Below are positions 35,450-43,110 of a stretch of DNA of 52,978 nt, one piece after another. Under the pieces are notes generated by a model. It ran no database searches, was not told the origin of the DNA, and was given only the letters and a program-made list of their open reading frames with translations. The translations under genes and the position numbers were made by a program. The stretch comes from Okeania sp. SIO1I7 (GTDB lineage: Bacteria; Cyanobacteriota; Cyanobacteriia; Cyanobacteriales; Microcoleaceae), in the NCBI GenBank assembly GCA_010672585.1, contig JAAHGF010000007.1, positions 102,757 to 155,734 of the forward strand. The letters run 5' to 3'. Within the stretch, counting starts at the first letter, position 1; the number at the start of each line of letters is the position of its first letter.

Positions 35450-35546
35450 GAGTCTGAAGCATCCAAGCCTAGAAGCAGAAAGACCTAAGAGGGTGATGGC
35501 TAGGAATTCCGCGCTGTCTCATAGAGCAGCGTCGGGAGGATGTCAA
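35450..35546. other. Likely remnant end of an IS200/IS605-type element
   Basis: Read on the minus strand this begins TTGACATCCTCCCGACGCTG, forms the hairpin CGCTG-CTCTATGAGA-CAGCG, continues GGAATTCCTAGCC, and ends GCTTGGATGCTTCAGACTC. TGACATCCTCCC followed by a hairpin and GGATTCC is, from memory, common at right ends of cyanobacterial IS605-type elements. The TTGAC overlaps the ksgA stop codon. The GCTTGGRTGCTTCAGA box is shared with every unit of the 76-bp array. Confidence 0.45.
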
Positions 35547-36364
35547 GACATATCTTCTATACTATTTGCTAGTGCTATCCACTCCTGCACACTTAAATCT
35601 TCTGCACGGACTTGAGGATTTACTTTTAACTCTTCTAATAATGGGAAGAGGCGATCGCGTTCAATAACTGCCTTAAGATTATTCCTTAACATTTTCCGTT
35701 TACTAGCAAAACCTAATTTAACTAACATTTCCATTTGTTTAGGATTATTTGCCTGGGGTTCTATTAATTGAGGGCGTAGTCTTACTACTGCTGAATCAAC
35801 TTTTGGTGGAGGATAAAATGCTTTGGCAGGTACATCACAAATAAATTCACAATTTGCTAAATATTGGATTTTTACTGATAGGGAACTATAAGCTTTTGAG
35901 TCTGGTTGAGCGCAAATTCTATCTGCTACTTCTTTTTGTAATAATAAGACGATTAAATCATAAGTATTAGCTACAGGTTGGGCAATTGTTCCTAAGAGTT
36001 TTTCAAGAATCGGACCAGTAATATTATAAGGTATATTCGCCACGACTTTATTGGGATTTTGGAAAGTAGGAAATTGTGCTAAATTTGTTTCTAAATCTAG
36101 GGATAAAATATCTCCTTGTAACAATAAAAAATTTTCTACTCCGCCAATTTTTTTGACTAACTTTTGACATAAATCTCTGTCAATTTCTACTGCAACAACT
36201 GACTCTGCTAGAGGCAATAAACGATGAGTTAGAATACCTGTACCTGGTCCAATTTCTAAGACGCGATCGCTATCTGATAATTCAGCAGCTTGAACAATTT
36301 TATTAAGTGCTTTGTCACTCCTCAACCAATGTTGAGCAAATCTTTTTCGGGGTTGAATAGTCAT
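35543..36364 (-). CDS. rsmA: 16S rRNA dimethyladenosine transferase
   Basis: A 273-residue KsgA/RsmA enzyme that dimethylates two adjacent adenines in helix 45 of 16S rRNA, a late checkpoint in 30S assembly. RFAQHWLRSDKALNKIVQAA is the family start, VLEIGPGTGILTHRLLPLA is the SAM-binding motif, VVANIPYNITGPI is the NxPY adenine-binding motif, and FYPPPKVDSAVVRL and LFASKRKMLRNNL-like (LGFASKRKMLRNNLK) follow. Length is normal. It is alone on the strand; the stop codon overlaps an IS605-like end. Confidence 0.96.
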   Translation of the reverse strand: MTIQPRKRFAQHWLRSDKALNKIVQAAELSDSDRVLEIGPGTGILTHRLLPLAESVVAVEIDRDLCQKLVKKIGGVENFLLLQGDILSLDLETNLAQFPTFQNPNKVVANIPYNITGPILEKLLGTIAQPVANTYDLIVLLLQKEVADRICAQPDSKAYSSLSVKIQYLANCEFICDVPAKAFYPPPKVDSAVVRLRPQLIEPQANNPKQMEMLVKLGFASKRKMLRNNLKAVIERDRLFPLLEELKVNPQVRAEDLSVQEWIALANSIEDMS

Positions 36365-36625
36365 GTTGGTTGTTGTTAAAATTATATAGCAGGAAGAAGG
36401 GGCAAGAAGAAAGTAGGAAATTCTACAAAAAAATTGATAATTTGAAGGAGAATATTTTCTGTAATCCTCTGATTATCTGACAAATAGTTTGGGAGTTTTT
36501 CAAATGTTTTATTTGCTGATTTACGATAATTTTATCTTGGTAAAATCTTTACTAGACTTATAAATTTATAAATAGATTTAGATATGAATAGGAGACTAGC
36601 TTCAAAATAATTAATAATTAATAAT

Positions 36626-36832
36626 GTAAGCATTCAGCAGTCAGCCATCAGCTATCAGATATTTATTTTAGTTTTAAAGAAAGCCTTGATTAATGAGGTA
36701 AATTGAATTTTACTATAAAAGCCGACTTTTAAATGCTATATTCATTTAAAACTCCTCCTTAAGATTTAGATATTATTGCTGAGAGCTGACGGCTAATAGC
36801 TGTTTGCGCAGCATTCCGGAGGAAATGCTTAC
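36626..36832. repeat. R1 inverted-repeat element, copy C
   Basis: Starts GTAAGCATTCAGCAGTCAGC and ends GCATTCCGGAGGAAATGCTTAC, with the preceding GAGCTGACGGCTAATAGCTG pairing with the left arm. It is about 207 bp and non-coding, directly followed by an R3 copy. Confidence 0.8.
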
Positions 36833-36834
36833 TT

Positions 36835-37055
36835 AATAATTAATAATTAATAATTAATTTTTTTTGGTTTAAAGCTTCTCCTTTTAAGGGGGAAAAAGCG
36901 GTCGTTAGCGCAGCTTCCCGTAGGGTGGGATGGCGAGGTCTTTTCGCCATATCCAATCGACCAAGAGAAGAAATAATATTTCCTGATATTCAATTCCGTA
37001 ACGGTTTTAACCAGAGGTAATTATCAATTATCCATTATCAATTATCAATTAATGA
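36835..37055. repeat. R3 repeat element, full copy
   Basis: TTAATAATTAATAATTAATA, TTTAAAGCTTCTCCTTTTAAG, GGGGGAAAAAGCGGTCG, CGCAGCTTCCCGTAGGGTGG, CCAATCGACCAAGAGAAG, ATTCAATTCCGTAACGGTTT and TAACCAGAGGTAATTATCAA, closing with repeated ATTATCAATT. It has nearly the same order as 7955-8232. It ends directly at the decayed gene remnant at 37059. Confidence 0.75.
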
Positions 37056-37058
37056 ATT

Positions 37059-37145
37059 ATAGATGCTTTATTTGAGGGATGAGAATTAACTGCTGAACAA
37101 GTATTTAAGAAGGCTGGAATTCCCAATACAATTTTTACCTGTTGA
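37059..37145 (+). pseudogene. Decayed gene fragment, left bracket of the nucleotide cassette
   Basis: The plus-strand frame reads IDALFEG, stop (TGA), ELTAEQVFKKAGIPNTIF, C, stop. It matches 42288-42352, which reads the same peptide with different lesions; about 58 of 65 bases agree. Its left side is cut by an R3 element. The protein family is not recognised. The 37146-37254 stretch holds nothing else. Confidence 0.75.
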
Positions 37146-37254
37146 TTATATGATTAGTAGTGATGCATTATGATTATTTTGGTAAGTATTTCCTGCGGAA
37201 TGCTTATTTATTTTGGTCACGGTGTACTCTATTGTTCCCCTATTTCAGAGATGT

Positions 37255-38301
37255 TTATTGAAGATTGTTCTGTTTTGACCCACTACTATAAGGTATATTA
37301 TATTCATAAGCTGATTCCCACATCTTAATATCAATTGTATTTTTAAAATATTTTGAATTATCATCAACTAACTTGGCTTTTATTAGGCAGTAATGCATGA
37401 AATTTTTAAATTGCTTTTTTAGGGTTTCCAACCATAGTTTTTCTTGTTCAGATAAAGTTTGGTTCTTATAACAGTACCAATCATAAAAAGAAAATGGTTT
37501 TGGATAGATATATGTTAGCTCCAAATTCCAAATACCATTTGAAAATAACATTGGTAGTTCCTTTTCAATCGAAGCATGATTTTCATCACCTAATGACATT
37601 AAGTATGCTCTATATTCTCCACCAATTACCAAGTGTTCAATAGAACCAATCATACTTTTTCTAAAAATTTCAAGTCCATCTAGACCACCGTTACAATAAA
37701 TCTTTGCCTGTTTATCATTCATTACTGGAACATACGGAAGACCTGAAATAATGAGGTCATATTTATCATCAACAGAATCATATAGATTGCCAATATTATG
37801 CTTAATATTAGAATTCTTAGAATTGATATGAGAATTGATATTTGCTAGTTTTATTGCTCTATGGTTTATATCATAAGAGTCAACTTTAGCAAATTTTTTA
37901 TGGGCAGCTCTAATTCCATAAATACCACAGCCACAACCTAATTCTAGTAGGTTTAAATTATCGCTATTTGGTAAATAAAATTTTGAACATAACGATACTT
38001 CTTCTATGTAAGGTCTAAAAACTTCGTCAGTATTATTACCCTTCCAGTCACACAAAAAAATATCTCCATCAAATCTAAATATGTAGTATTTACTAAAAAT
38101 CTTCAAAGCATCTTTGTATAAGATACCGCTCTCTAAACAAGATGTTATAGAGGATAAGTCTATACTCTTTACATCTATAGACTGATTTTCATTAAACAAC
38201 ATTGAATAGTTTTCTGGAGCTTGATCGGCGAGGTATATTATTTCATTTTTTACTTTTGAATAATCCATATTATTAGCAAAATCTCTAGTAATATTAATCA
38301 T
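37255..38301 (-). CDS. Class I SAM-dependent methyltransferase, HemK-like
   Basis: A 348-residue protein. The SAM-binding motif I is LELGCGCGIYGIRAA (residues about 119-133), the acidic motif II is VDSYDINHRAI, and IISGLPYVP (174-182) occupies the place of the NPPY catalytic motif of N-methyltransferases, with the first two residues changed. The first about 100 residues form a separate domain. It might methylate a nitrogen on a small molecule or protein; the changed NPPY makes a standard release-factor methyltransferase unlikely. It is the last gene of a minus-strand cluster with SDR, OMP decarboxylase, GTP cyclohydrolase II and SLOG genes. Low GC and lack of core orthologue suggest transfer. 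Confidence 0.85.
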   Translation of the reverse strand: MINITRDFANNMDYSKVKNEIIYLADQAPENYSMLFNENQSIDVKSIDLSSITSCLESGILYKDALKIFSKYYIFRFDGDIFLCDWKGNNTDEVFRPYIEEVSLCSKFYLPNSDNLNLLELGCGCGIYGIRAAHKKFAKVDSYDINHRAIKLANINSHINSKNSNIKHNIGNLYDSVDDKYDLIISGLPYVPVMNDKQAKIYCNGGLDGLEIFRKSMIGSIEHLVIGGEYRAYLMSLGDENHASIEKELPMLFSNGIWNLELTYIYPKPFSFYDWYCYKNQTLSEQEKLWLETLKKQFKNFMHYCLIKAKLVDDNSKYFKNTIDIKMWESAYEYNIPYSSGSKQNNLQ

Positions 38302-38910
38302 AAATTATGTCATATATTGATATGATTATAAATCTATTCTGCCCAAATAAATGCAGAACAAGCTTCATTTAATTAGGGCTTGCTGATTAAATCTCAAAGC
38401 ACTGCTAAATAAAGGTAAGTGCCTTTTTGGGGCTTTGAAAAAGTGCCTGGTTTCCAGTCTAAAACGCTCAAAAAGTTAGTATTTTAGGCGCATAGTTGGG
38501 TAGAAAAATCATTCTTACAATTGTTACTCCTACCTCCTCGCTCATTCCCATTTATCCCCTCCTGGGAGGGGAAGAAGAAAAAGGGAAGATATGGGGAGAA
38601 ATAATACACAAAATTCAACACACCAAAAGAAGATTTTCGGTCAAAATTGATGCGCGAAAAGACTTGAATACCATAATTATATAGCGATAAAATTGGTTCT
38701 ATATCACAAATAAATTGTTTTGCAGATTCATGTTGTAAAGTTGAATCATTAGCATAATTTCTGCTATCTTTTGCACATATAGCAATCCGCGCATTAGTTG
38801 TGACAATTTTTATAATAGTTAATTTGAGCTAAAAACATGAGCAAATTCTGAGGACTGAGGACTGAGGACTGACTCCTAACTGCCACCAAAATATTGCAAC
38901 TTAAATAAGT
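38302..38910. other. Spacer with R2 copy inside the cassette
   Basis: Contains the R2 copy at 38368-38505 (listed separately), CTCCTGGGAGGGG at 38559-38571 shared with the 26-bp array at the window end, and GAGGACTGAGGACTGAGGAC at 38850-38869. No gene is supported; the short plus-strand frame here is repeat-derived. Confidence 0.55.
38368..38505. repeat. R2 element, left-end copy
   Basis: TTAATTAGGGCTTGCTGATT, AAATCTCAAAGCACTGCTAA, ATAAAGG, GCCTTTTTGGGGC, AGTGCCTGGTTTCCAGTCTA, CTCAAAAAGTTAGTATTTTA, GGCGCATAGTTGGG. It matches 52618-52765 almost block for block. Confidence 0.8.
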
Positions 38911-39624
38911 TTAACTATATTGACCTCCATTAATATTTAATATAGAACCAGTCAGATAATCTGGTGCATCAAAAGCAACATATTTCACAAAATTAACAAT
39001 TTCCTCAATTCTTCCTTTTCGTTTAATATGTGTACTTTCAACAGCCTGATTTTGCCTTTCTACAGAAACTCCTTTTGCCATTGTTGATTCAAATATACCT
39101 GGATTTACTCCTATAATTACTGCTTTTTTAGAAGAGAGGGATTTTGATAAACTTAAAACTAATCCATTAAGACCTGCTTTTGCAATTCCATAACCTATGT
39201 CTCTACTACCTACATAAGCAGCTGCAGAACCCACAATAATGACTCGATTTTGAATATTTTTTGCCAAACATTTTTTTAGTAAACCAATAATAAAATGAGA
39301 AGTTCCTATTAAATTAACCTGAATACTTTCATATATTTTTTCTTCTTCAAATACAGTTGAATTAAATGTTGGTTCTGCAAATTTTCCGATACAACTGACA
39401 ACAAGATGCTGTTGATATTTTTCAACAGGAATTTTTTCTATGGTCTCTCGAATTTTGTCTCTGTCTTTAAAATCACAATCAAGATAATATTTTAAATTTT
39501 TATTCTTGGTCGTTTGATATATATCTATTCCCAGAATGTCAGCATCTATATCGTCAGAATTAGCAAGAAAAGAACCTAAAGTTCCTTCCACACCTAATAT
39601 GATTAGTAATTTATTTTTCTGCAT
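38911..39624 (-). CDS. Short-chain dehydrogenase/reductase
   Basis: A 237-residue classical SDR. The dinucleotide motif is LGVEGTLGSFL (Gly11, 14, 17), Asp34 after the second strand favours NAD over NADP, and the catalytic residues are Ser133 (VGSAAAY), Tyr145 and Lys149 (YGIAK). The C-terminal DYLTGSILNINGGQYS is typical. It should oxidise an alcohol or reduce a ketone or imine. The start codon lies inside the last codons of the OMP decarboxylase gene (14-bp overlap), so the two are translationally coupled and probably act on the same pathway. Confidence 0.92.
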   Translation of the reverse strand: MQKNKLLIILGVEGTLGSFLANSDDIDADILGIDIYQTTKNKNLKYYLDCDFKDRDKIRETIEKIPVEKYQQHLVVSCIGKFAEPTFNSTVFEEEKIYESIQVNLIGTSHFIIGLLKKCLAKNIQNRVIIVGSAAAYVGSRDIGYGIAKAGLNGLVLSLSKSLSSKKAVIIGVNPGIFESTMAKGVSVERQNQAVESTHIKRKGRIEEIVNFVKYVAFDAPDYLTGSILNINGGQYS

Positions 39625-40528
39625 TTTTCATTTGCTCCAAATTACTGACAAAATTTTCGACATTTTTTCTAATTATTGTTTGATATTTTTCCAAAGATAT
39701 AGTTAAGTCTGAAGTATATGTTATAGCTCTGGAGATAGGTATTATTACACCTTTTATTTCCCGACCAAAATTGATTAAAAAATTTTCGATAGTTCCACCT
39801 TGACTCCCAACTCCTGGAGCTAAAATAATCGCATTAGGCATCAGTTTTCTTAAATTATTTCCCTCAGAAGGAAATGTTGCTCCAACAACAGCACCTATAG
39901 AACTATAACCATTTTTTCCGAGGCTATCTTTACTATAATTGTTGACAAGTTCTGCTAAATACTGAGAAATATTTTTTCCATCGAATACTCTATCTTGAAT
40001 CAATTTAAAACCAGGGTTGGAAGTTTTTACTAATATAAATATCCCCTTATTAAAGTTGATAGCTGATTCTACAAATGGCTGTAAACTGTCTTCTCCTAAA
40101 AAAGGGTTGATTGTCATACAATCAACGGTCATATCTGAAGTTATAGTCAAGCCGTTTTTCAATGTTGTTTTACCTTCTAAATATGCTTTGGCATAAGCTA
40201 GTGATGTAGAACCAATATCGCCTCTTTTCGCATCTAGAATAACCAAAATATTTTTATTTTTAGCATACTCAATAGATTTTGATAAAGCTGTAATACCCAA
40301 GGTTCCAAATTGTTCAAAATATGCAGATTGAAACTTGACAGCAGGAATCAGATCGTATGAACTATCAATAACAATTTTTGAGAAATTAAACAGTGCGTTT
40401 GTAATAGCTATAGAATTATCCGGTTCCGGTATAAGAAAAGTAGGCATCAAATTAAAATTGGGATCGATACCAACAACTATATGGCTTGTATTAGTAATTT
40501 TTTCAATAAGGCGATCGGCAAAATTCAT
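39611..40528 (-). CDS. Orotidine 5'-phosphate decarboxylase, group 2
   Basis: A 305-residue protein of the longer OMP decarboxylase group. The active-site block LDAKRGDIGST (Asp99, Lys101, Asp104) is intact, and FADRL, VGIDPN, VKFQSAYFEQFG, MTINPFLGEDSLQPF and the phosphate-binding LAPGVGSQGG follow. It should convert OMP to UMP. Most cyanobacteria use the shorter group 1 enzyme for pyrimidine synthesis, so this copy inside a transferred-looking cluster may serve a special pathway or protect against a self-made OMP decarboxylase inhibitor. It overlaps the downstream SDR by 14 bp. I leave the symbol blank because it may not be the housekeeping pyrF. Confidence 0.9.
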   Translation of the reverse strand: MNFADRLIEKITNTSHIVVGIDPNFNLMPTFLIPEPDNSIAITNALFNFSKIVIDSSYDLIPAVKFQSAYFEQFGTLGITALSKSIEYAKNKNILVILDAKRGDIGSTSLAYAKAYLEGKTTLKNGLTITSDMTVDCMTINPFLGEDSLQPFVESAINFNKGIFILVKTSNPGFKLIQDRVFDGKNISQYLAELVNNYSKDSLGKNGYSSIGAVVGATFPSEGNNLRKLMPNAIILAPGVGSQGGTIENFLINFGREIKGVIIPISRAITYTSDLTISLEKYQTIIRKNVENFVSNLEQMKNAEK

Positions 40529-40664
40529 AATTTATCTTTACTTTTAAATTGGTATTTTTGTAGTCTACTTTTGTAAAATATCTTTAATTCTCTTGCTGTA
40601 AATTACTTATGTTAAATCAACAAGTTTTTGATTTTATGGAGATGTGTATTATACCATTTAGTCA

Positions 40665-40727
40665 ATCCTATTCTTTATAATAATAGGTAATTATTAATTA
40701 TTAATTATTAATTATTAATTATTGAAT
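40665..40727. repeat. R3 arm fragment
   Basis: CAATCCTATTCTTTATAATA, ATAGGTAATTATTAATTATT and more TAATTATT units. It overlaps the 3' end of the GTP cyclohydrolase gene and supplies its stop codon. Confidence 0.65.
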
Positions 40728-41376
40728 CCCTACTCCCTACTCTCTCTTTTCTTGAGAGTTCTATTTTATGACCAAATTGCTCTTTTTTAGATATTAAATA
40801 ATTTCGCCATTCTGTTTTTTTACTTATTATTGGTATTCTTTGGTTAACCTTAATTCCATTTTCTTCTAAAAACCTCTCTTTATCGGGATTATTGGAAATT
40901 AGGTTGACTTCTTTAATGTTTAAATCTTGCAATATTAAAATTGCTGGATAATAGGTTCTTTGATCTGGTATTAAATTTAAACGTTGAAAAGCTTCAAATG
41001 TTGAACAACCTTCTCGATCCATCAGTGTATAACTTTTCAATTTATTCGTCCAACCTACACCTCTACCTTCATGGTGAAAATGGTATATAATCATTCCATT
41101 TCCTTCTGCATGAATCATTTCCATAGCTTTTGTAAGTTGCCAATTACAGTCACATCTTTGACAACCAAAAATATCACTTGTATAACAAGCAGAATTAATC
41201 CGTAGTAATAATGGAATGTCTGTATCTGTTATATTACCCTTGTAAATGACAGCGTGTTCAGTTTCTATATTACTATACTTGATTGTATATCCTCCCATGT
41301 AAAATTCTCGTTTATTCTTGTCTCTTAAAAAGACATTTAATTCCTTGTTAGTAATTGTGTATTCTGAAAGATTCAT
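40708..41376 (-). CDS. GTP cyclohydrolase II-like protein (RibA family)
   Basis: A 222-residue free-standing GTP cyclohydrolase II. The three zinc cysteines are present (Cys64, 75, 77 in SACYTSDIFGCQRCDC), EGRGVGWTNKLKSYTLMD (103-120) matches the GTP-binding and catalytic block (usual form EGRGIGLLNKLRAYxLQD), with Tyr116 kept, and LISNNPDK follows. It should open GTP to the diaminopyrimidine ribosylamine phosphate used for riboflavin, but the core motifs are diverged and it is not fused to RibB as in typical cyanobacterial ribBA. A dedicated role in a pterin-, deazaflavin- or nucleoside-type metabolite is likely. The C-terminus (SIINN) is repeat-encoded. Confidence 0.9.
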   Translation of the reverse strand: MNLSEYTITNKELNVFLRDKNKREFYMGGYTIKYSNIETEHAVIYKGNITDTDIPLLLRINSACYTSDIFGCQRCDCNWQLTKAMEMIHAEGNGMIIYHFHHEGRGVGWTNKLKSYTLMDREGCSTFEAFQRLNLIPDQRTYYPAILILQDLNIKEVNLISNNPDKERFLEENGIKVNQRIPIISKKTEWRNYLISKKEQFGHKIELSRKERVGSRDSIINN

Positions 41377-41399
41377 AGAATTATATTGTTTGATAATTG

Positions 41400-41560
41400 G
41401 CGATCATTTTACCGAAAAATTTTAGTTTAAAGCCTCCCCTTAGATAGGGGATAATAAATAAAAAATTTCATTATTAGTCAATCCTATCGGTTTCAAGGAG
41501 AGGTAATTAATAATTATTAATTATTAATTATTAATTATTAATTATTAATTGTTGAAATAC
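41400..41560. repeat. R3 repeat element
   Basis: GATCATTTTACCGAAAAATT, TTTAAAGCCTCCCCTTAGAT, AGGGG, CAATCCTATCGGTTTCAAGG, AGAGGTAATTAATAATTATT and repeated TAATTATT. It fills the gap between two cassette genes and supplies the stop codon of the upstream SLOG gene. Confidence 0.75.
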
Positions 41561-42091
41561 TTGATTAACTAAACTAACCGGATTGCTATCAAATATAACT
41601 TGACTATCTGTTTTCTTTTGAAAAAAATCAATCAATAATTTTATACATTCTGTTGCACCTCCTGTATGAGAAAGAATTCCAATTATTTTTTCCATATCAT
41701 AAGCAATTGAAAACTCATTTAGAGTTCCCCATCGTCCTCCAATAATAATAGCGGCATCACATTCTGCAACAGAAGATACGTTCCTATACTTAAGACAATA
41801 TTTTCGCATCTCTTTGTACTTATATTCTTTTGGGATTAAGACAAGACTATCGTATAATTCCAAGGCAGTTCCCATAATTGCTATATGTTGCTCCCGACTA
41901 TAAGCACCAGAAAATCCTATAGAATATCCACCCATAGCTTTAGCACCTTCAACAGCAGCTAGAGGTATACCTTTGCACGCTCCTGTAATAATAGTGTTTC
42001 CTGCTTTGGCAATTTCTTCTCCGATCTTTCTAGCTTTATTTGTAATATCTTCCTCAGTATCTATAGAAGCACCAAAAACACCTATTTTCAT
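41531..42091 (-). CDS. SLOG-domain protein (LOG / TIGR00725-like nucleotide-binding)
   Basis: A 186-residue Rossmann-like SLOG protein. I choose ATG 42091 because GGAG lies 9 bp before it; the alternative ATG three codons earlier abuts that GGAG. IGVFGASIDTEED is strand 1 and loop, TIITGACKGIPLAAVEGAKA is the second nucleotide-binding element, and IIGGRWGTLNEFSIAYD (116-132) corresponds to the PGGxGTxxE phosphate/catalytic motif. Family members bind or hydrolyse nucleotide derivatives (for example LOG phosphoribohydrolases release a base from a nucleotide). It is the first gene of the cassette, upstream of GTP cyclohydrolase II. Its last residues (LIINN) and stop codon are encoded by an R3 arm. 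Confidence 0.85.
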   Translation of the reverse strand: MKIGVFGASIDTEEDITNKARKIGEEIAKAGNTIITGACKGIPLAAVEGAKAMGGYSIGFSGAYSREQHIAIMGTALELYDSLVLIPKEYKYKEMRKYCLKYRNVSSVAECDAAIIIGGRWGTLNEFSIAYDMEKIIGILSHTGGATECIKLLIDFFQKKTDSQVIFDSNPVSLVNQVFQQLIINN

Positions 42092-42143
42092 AATAGACAT
42101 CTCCAGAATTTTGTATTGAATAAAAAATTAACAGGAGATTGTA

Positions 42144-42383
42144 GTGAATTATCAAAATCTTCAAAGTCTCTTAAAGATTATTGAGATGCAGGACTATTAA
42201 GAGTATGGGTTGTTGATTGTAAAGCCAGGAGTATTAGAGTTTTTTTATCCAGATTCACTACCACAAACTTATATGGGAAAAACTTTACTTATAGATGCTT
42301 TATTTGAGGGATTAGAATTAACTGCAAAATAAGTATTTAACAAAGCCGGAATTCCTACTTTTTTCATGAAAATGTTTAAATAA
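42144..42383 (+). pseudogene. Decayed small gene, right bracket of the nucleotide cassette
   Basis: GTG at 42144 behind ACAGGAGATT opens an 80-codon frame in phase throughout: VNYQNLQSLLKIIEMQDY, stop (TAA), EYGLLIVKPGVLEFFYPDSL, PQTYMGKTLLIDALFEGLEL, TAK, stop, VFNKAGIPTFFMKMFK. Two in-frame stops make it non-functional, but the ribosome site and end are preserved. The protein family is unknown to me. A second, shorter copy at 37059-37145 has the same orientation. Confidence 0.75.
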
Positions 42384-42404
42384 TAAATATTGTACTACAT
42401 GATT

Positions 42405-42662
42405 TTAATATACATTTAATTCCCTAATAATTTTTTCTCGTTTTTCTAGAGGAGATTGTGGTAATCTCTTCCCAAGTAAAAATTCCAATTCTGGAGAAAT
42501 AATTATAGTTCTATTATTCTCTATTCTGAGATGTTGGTTGACCTCTTGCTCCGTTAAAATCTGTTTGTTTATATAAGTTTGTAATAATTTATGAATAATT
42601 AGAAAAGAATGATAAATAACTGATGTTAACTTACCTCCGGGAATGTGAATATACTGTTCAAT
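42405..42662 (-). pseudogene. Open fragment of an unknown gene
   Basis: The minus strand is open for 85 codons with protein-like composition: IEQYIHIPGGKLTSVIYHSF, then HKLLQTYINKQILTEQEVNQ, RTIIISPELEFLLGKRLPQ, EKREKIIRELNVY. TAA immediately precedes it and no ATG, GTG or TTG suits, so it is probably the 3' part of a lost gene. Family not recognised. Confidence 0.45.
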
Positions 42663-42838
42663 GGTTTATTTTATATAGTATAAATACTTAAGCAAGCTAC
42701 AGATTTTATACTAATTTTCATGTTACAAATTGAACTGTGGAATGTGGGTAACTTATAGTTACTACATACACTATAAGTTTTACTCATGCCTAGTGACATT
42801 AGGTTGAGCTTTTATATAGAATAATAAACATCATCAGT

Positions 42839-43067
42839 GTAAGCATTCAGCCGTCAGCTATCAGCCATCAGCTATTGCTTTTAGTTTACGATAAAAGCTT
42901 TATTAATTGTCTTACTACAAAAGTTAGCTCCCTTGTCCTTAAAGTCATTTGTTAATTTAAACACTGTCCTATATGAGAGAGTCTTGTTGCTGTTAACGCA
43001 GTTCCTCCGGAGGAGGCTAGCTGACAGCTAATAGCTGTTTGCGCAGCATTCCCCAGGAAATGCTTAC
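42839..43067. repeat. R1 inverted-repeat element, copy D
   Basis: Starts GTAAGCATTCAGCCGTCAGC and ends CATTCCCCAGGAAATGCTTAC; the interior includes GCAGTTCCTCCGGAGGAGGC with the perfect CCTCCGGAGG palindrome. At 229 bp it is the longest copy. It ends 43 bp before the start codon of the P-loop NTPase gene, so it must hold or displace its promoter. Confidence 0.82.
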
Positions 43068-43110
43068 TCATCAGTTTCTTCTCTTACTACAATTTTTTTT
43101 ATACTCAGAA

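Noticed and set aside
38496-38684. 62-codon plus-strand frame
   Set aside because: It starts in an R2 repeat and runs through G-rich repeats; no protein-like features.
42362-42395. Remnant of the NACHT gene end
   Set aside because: AAAATGTTTAAATAATAAAT at 42369 is identical to 50111-50130 at the end of the NACHT gene, but the match is short and AT-rich, so chance or a simple shared motif cannot be excluded.
43039-43110. Earlier start for the P-loop NTPase
   Set aside because: The extra 24 residues are encoded partly inside the R1 repeat and are hydrophobic, unlike the family start at MPLNLRTF.
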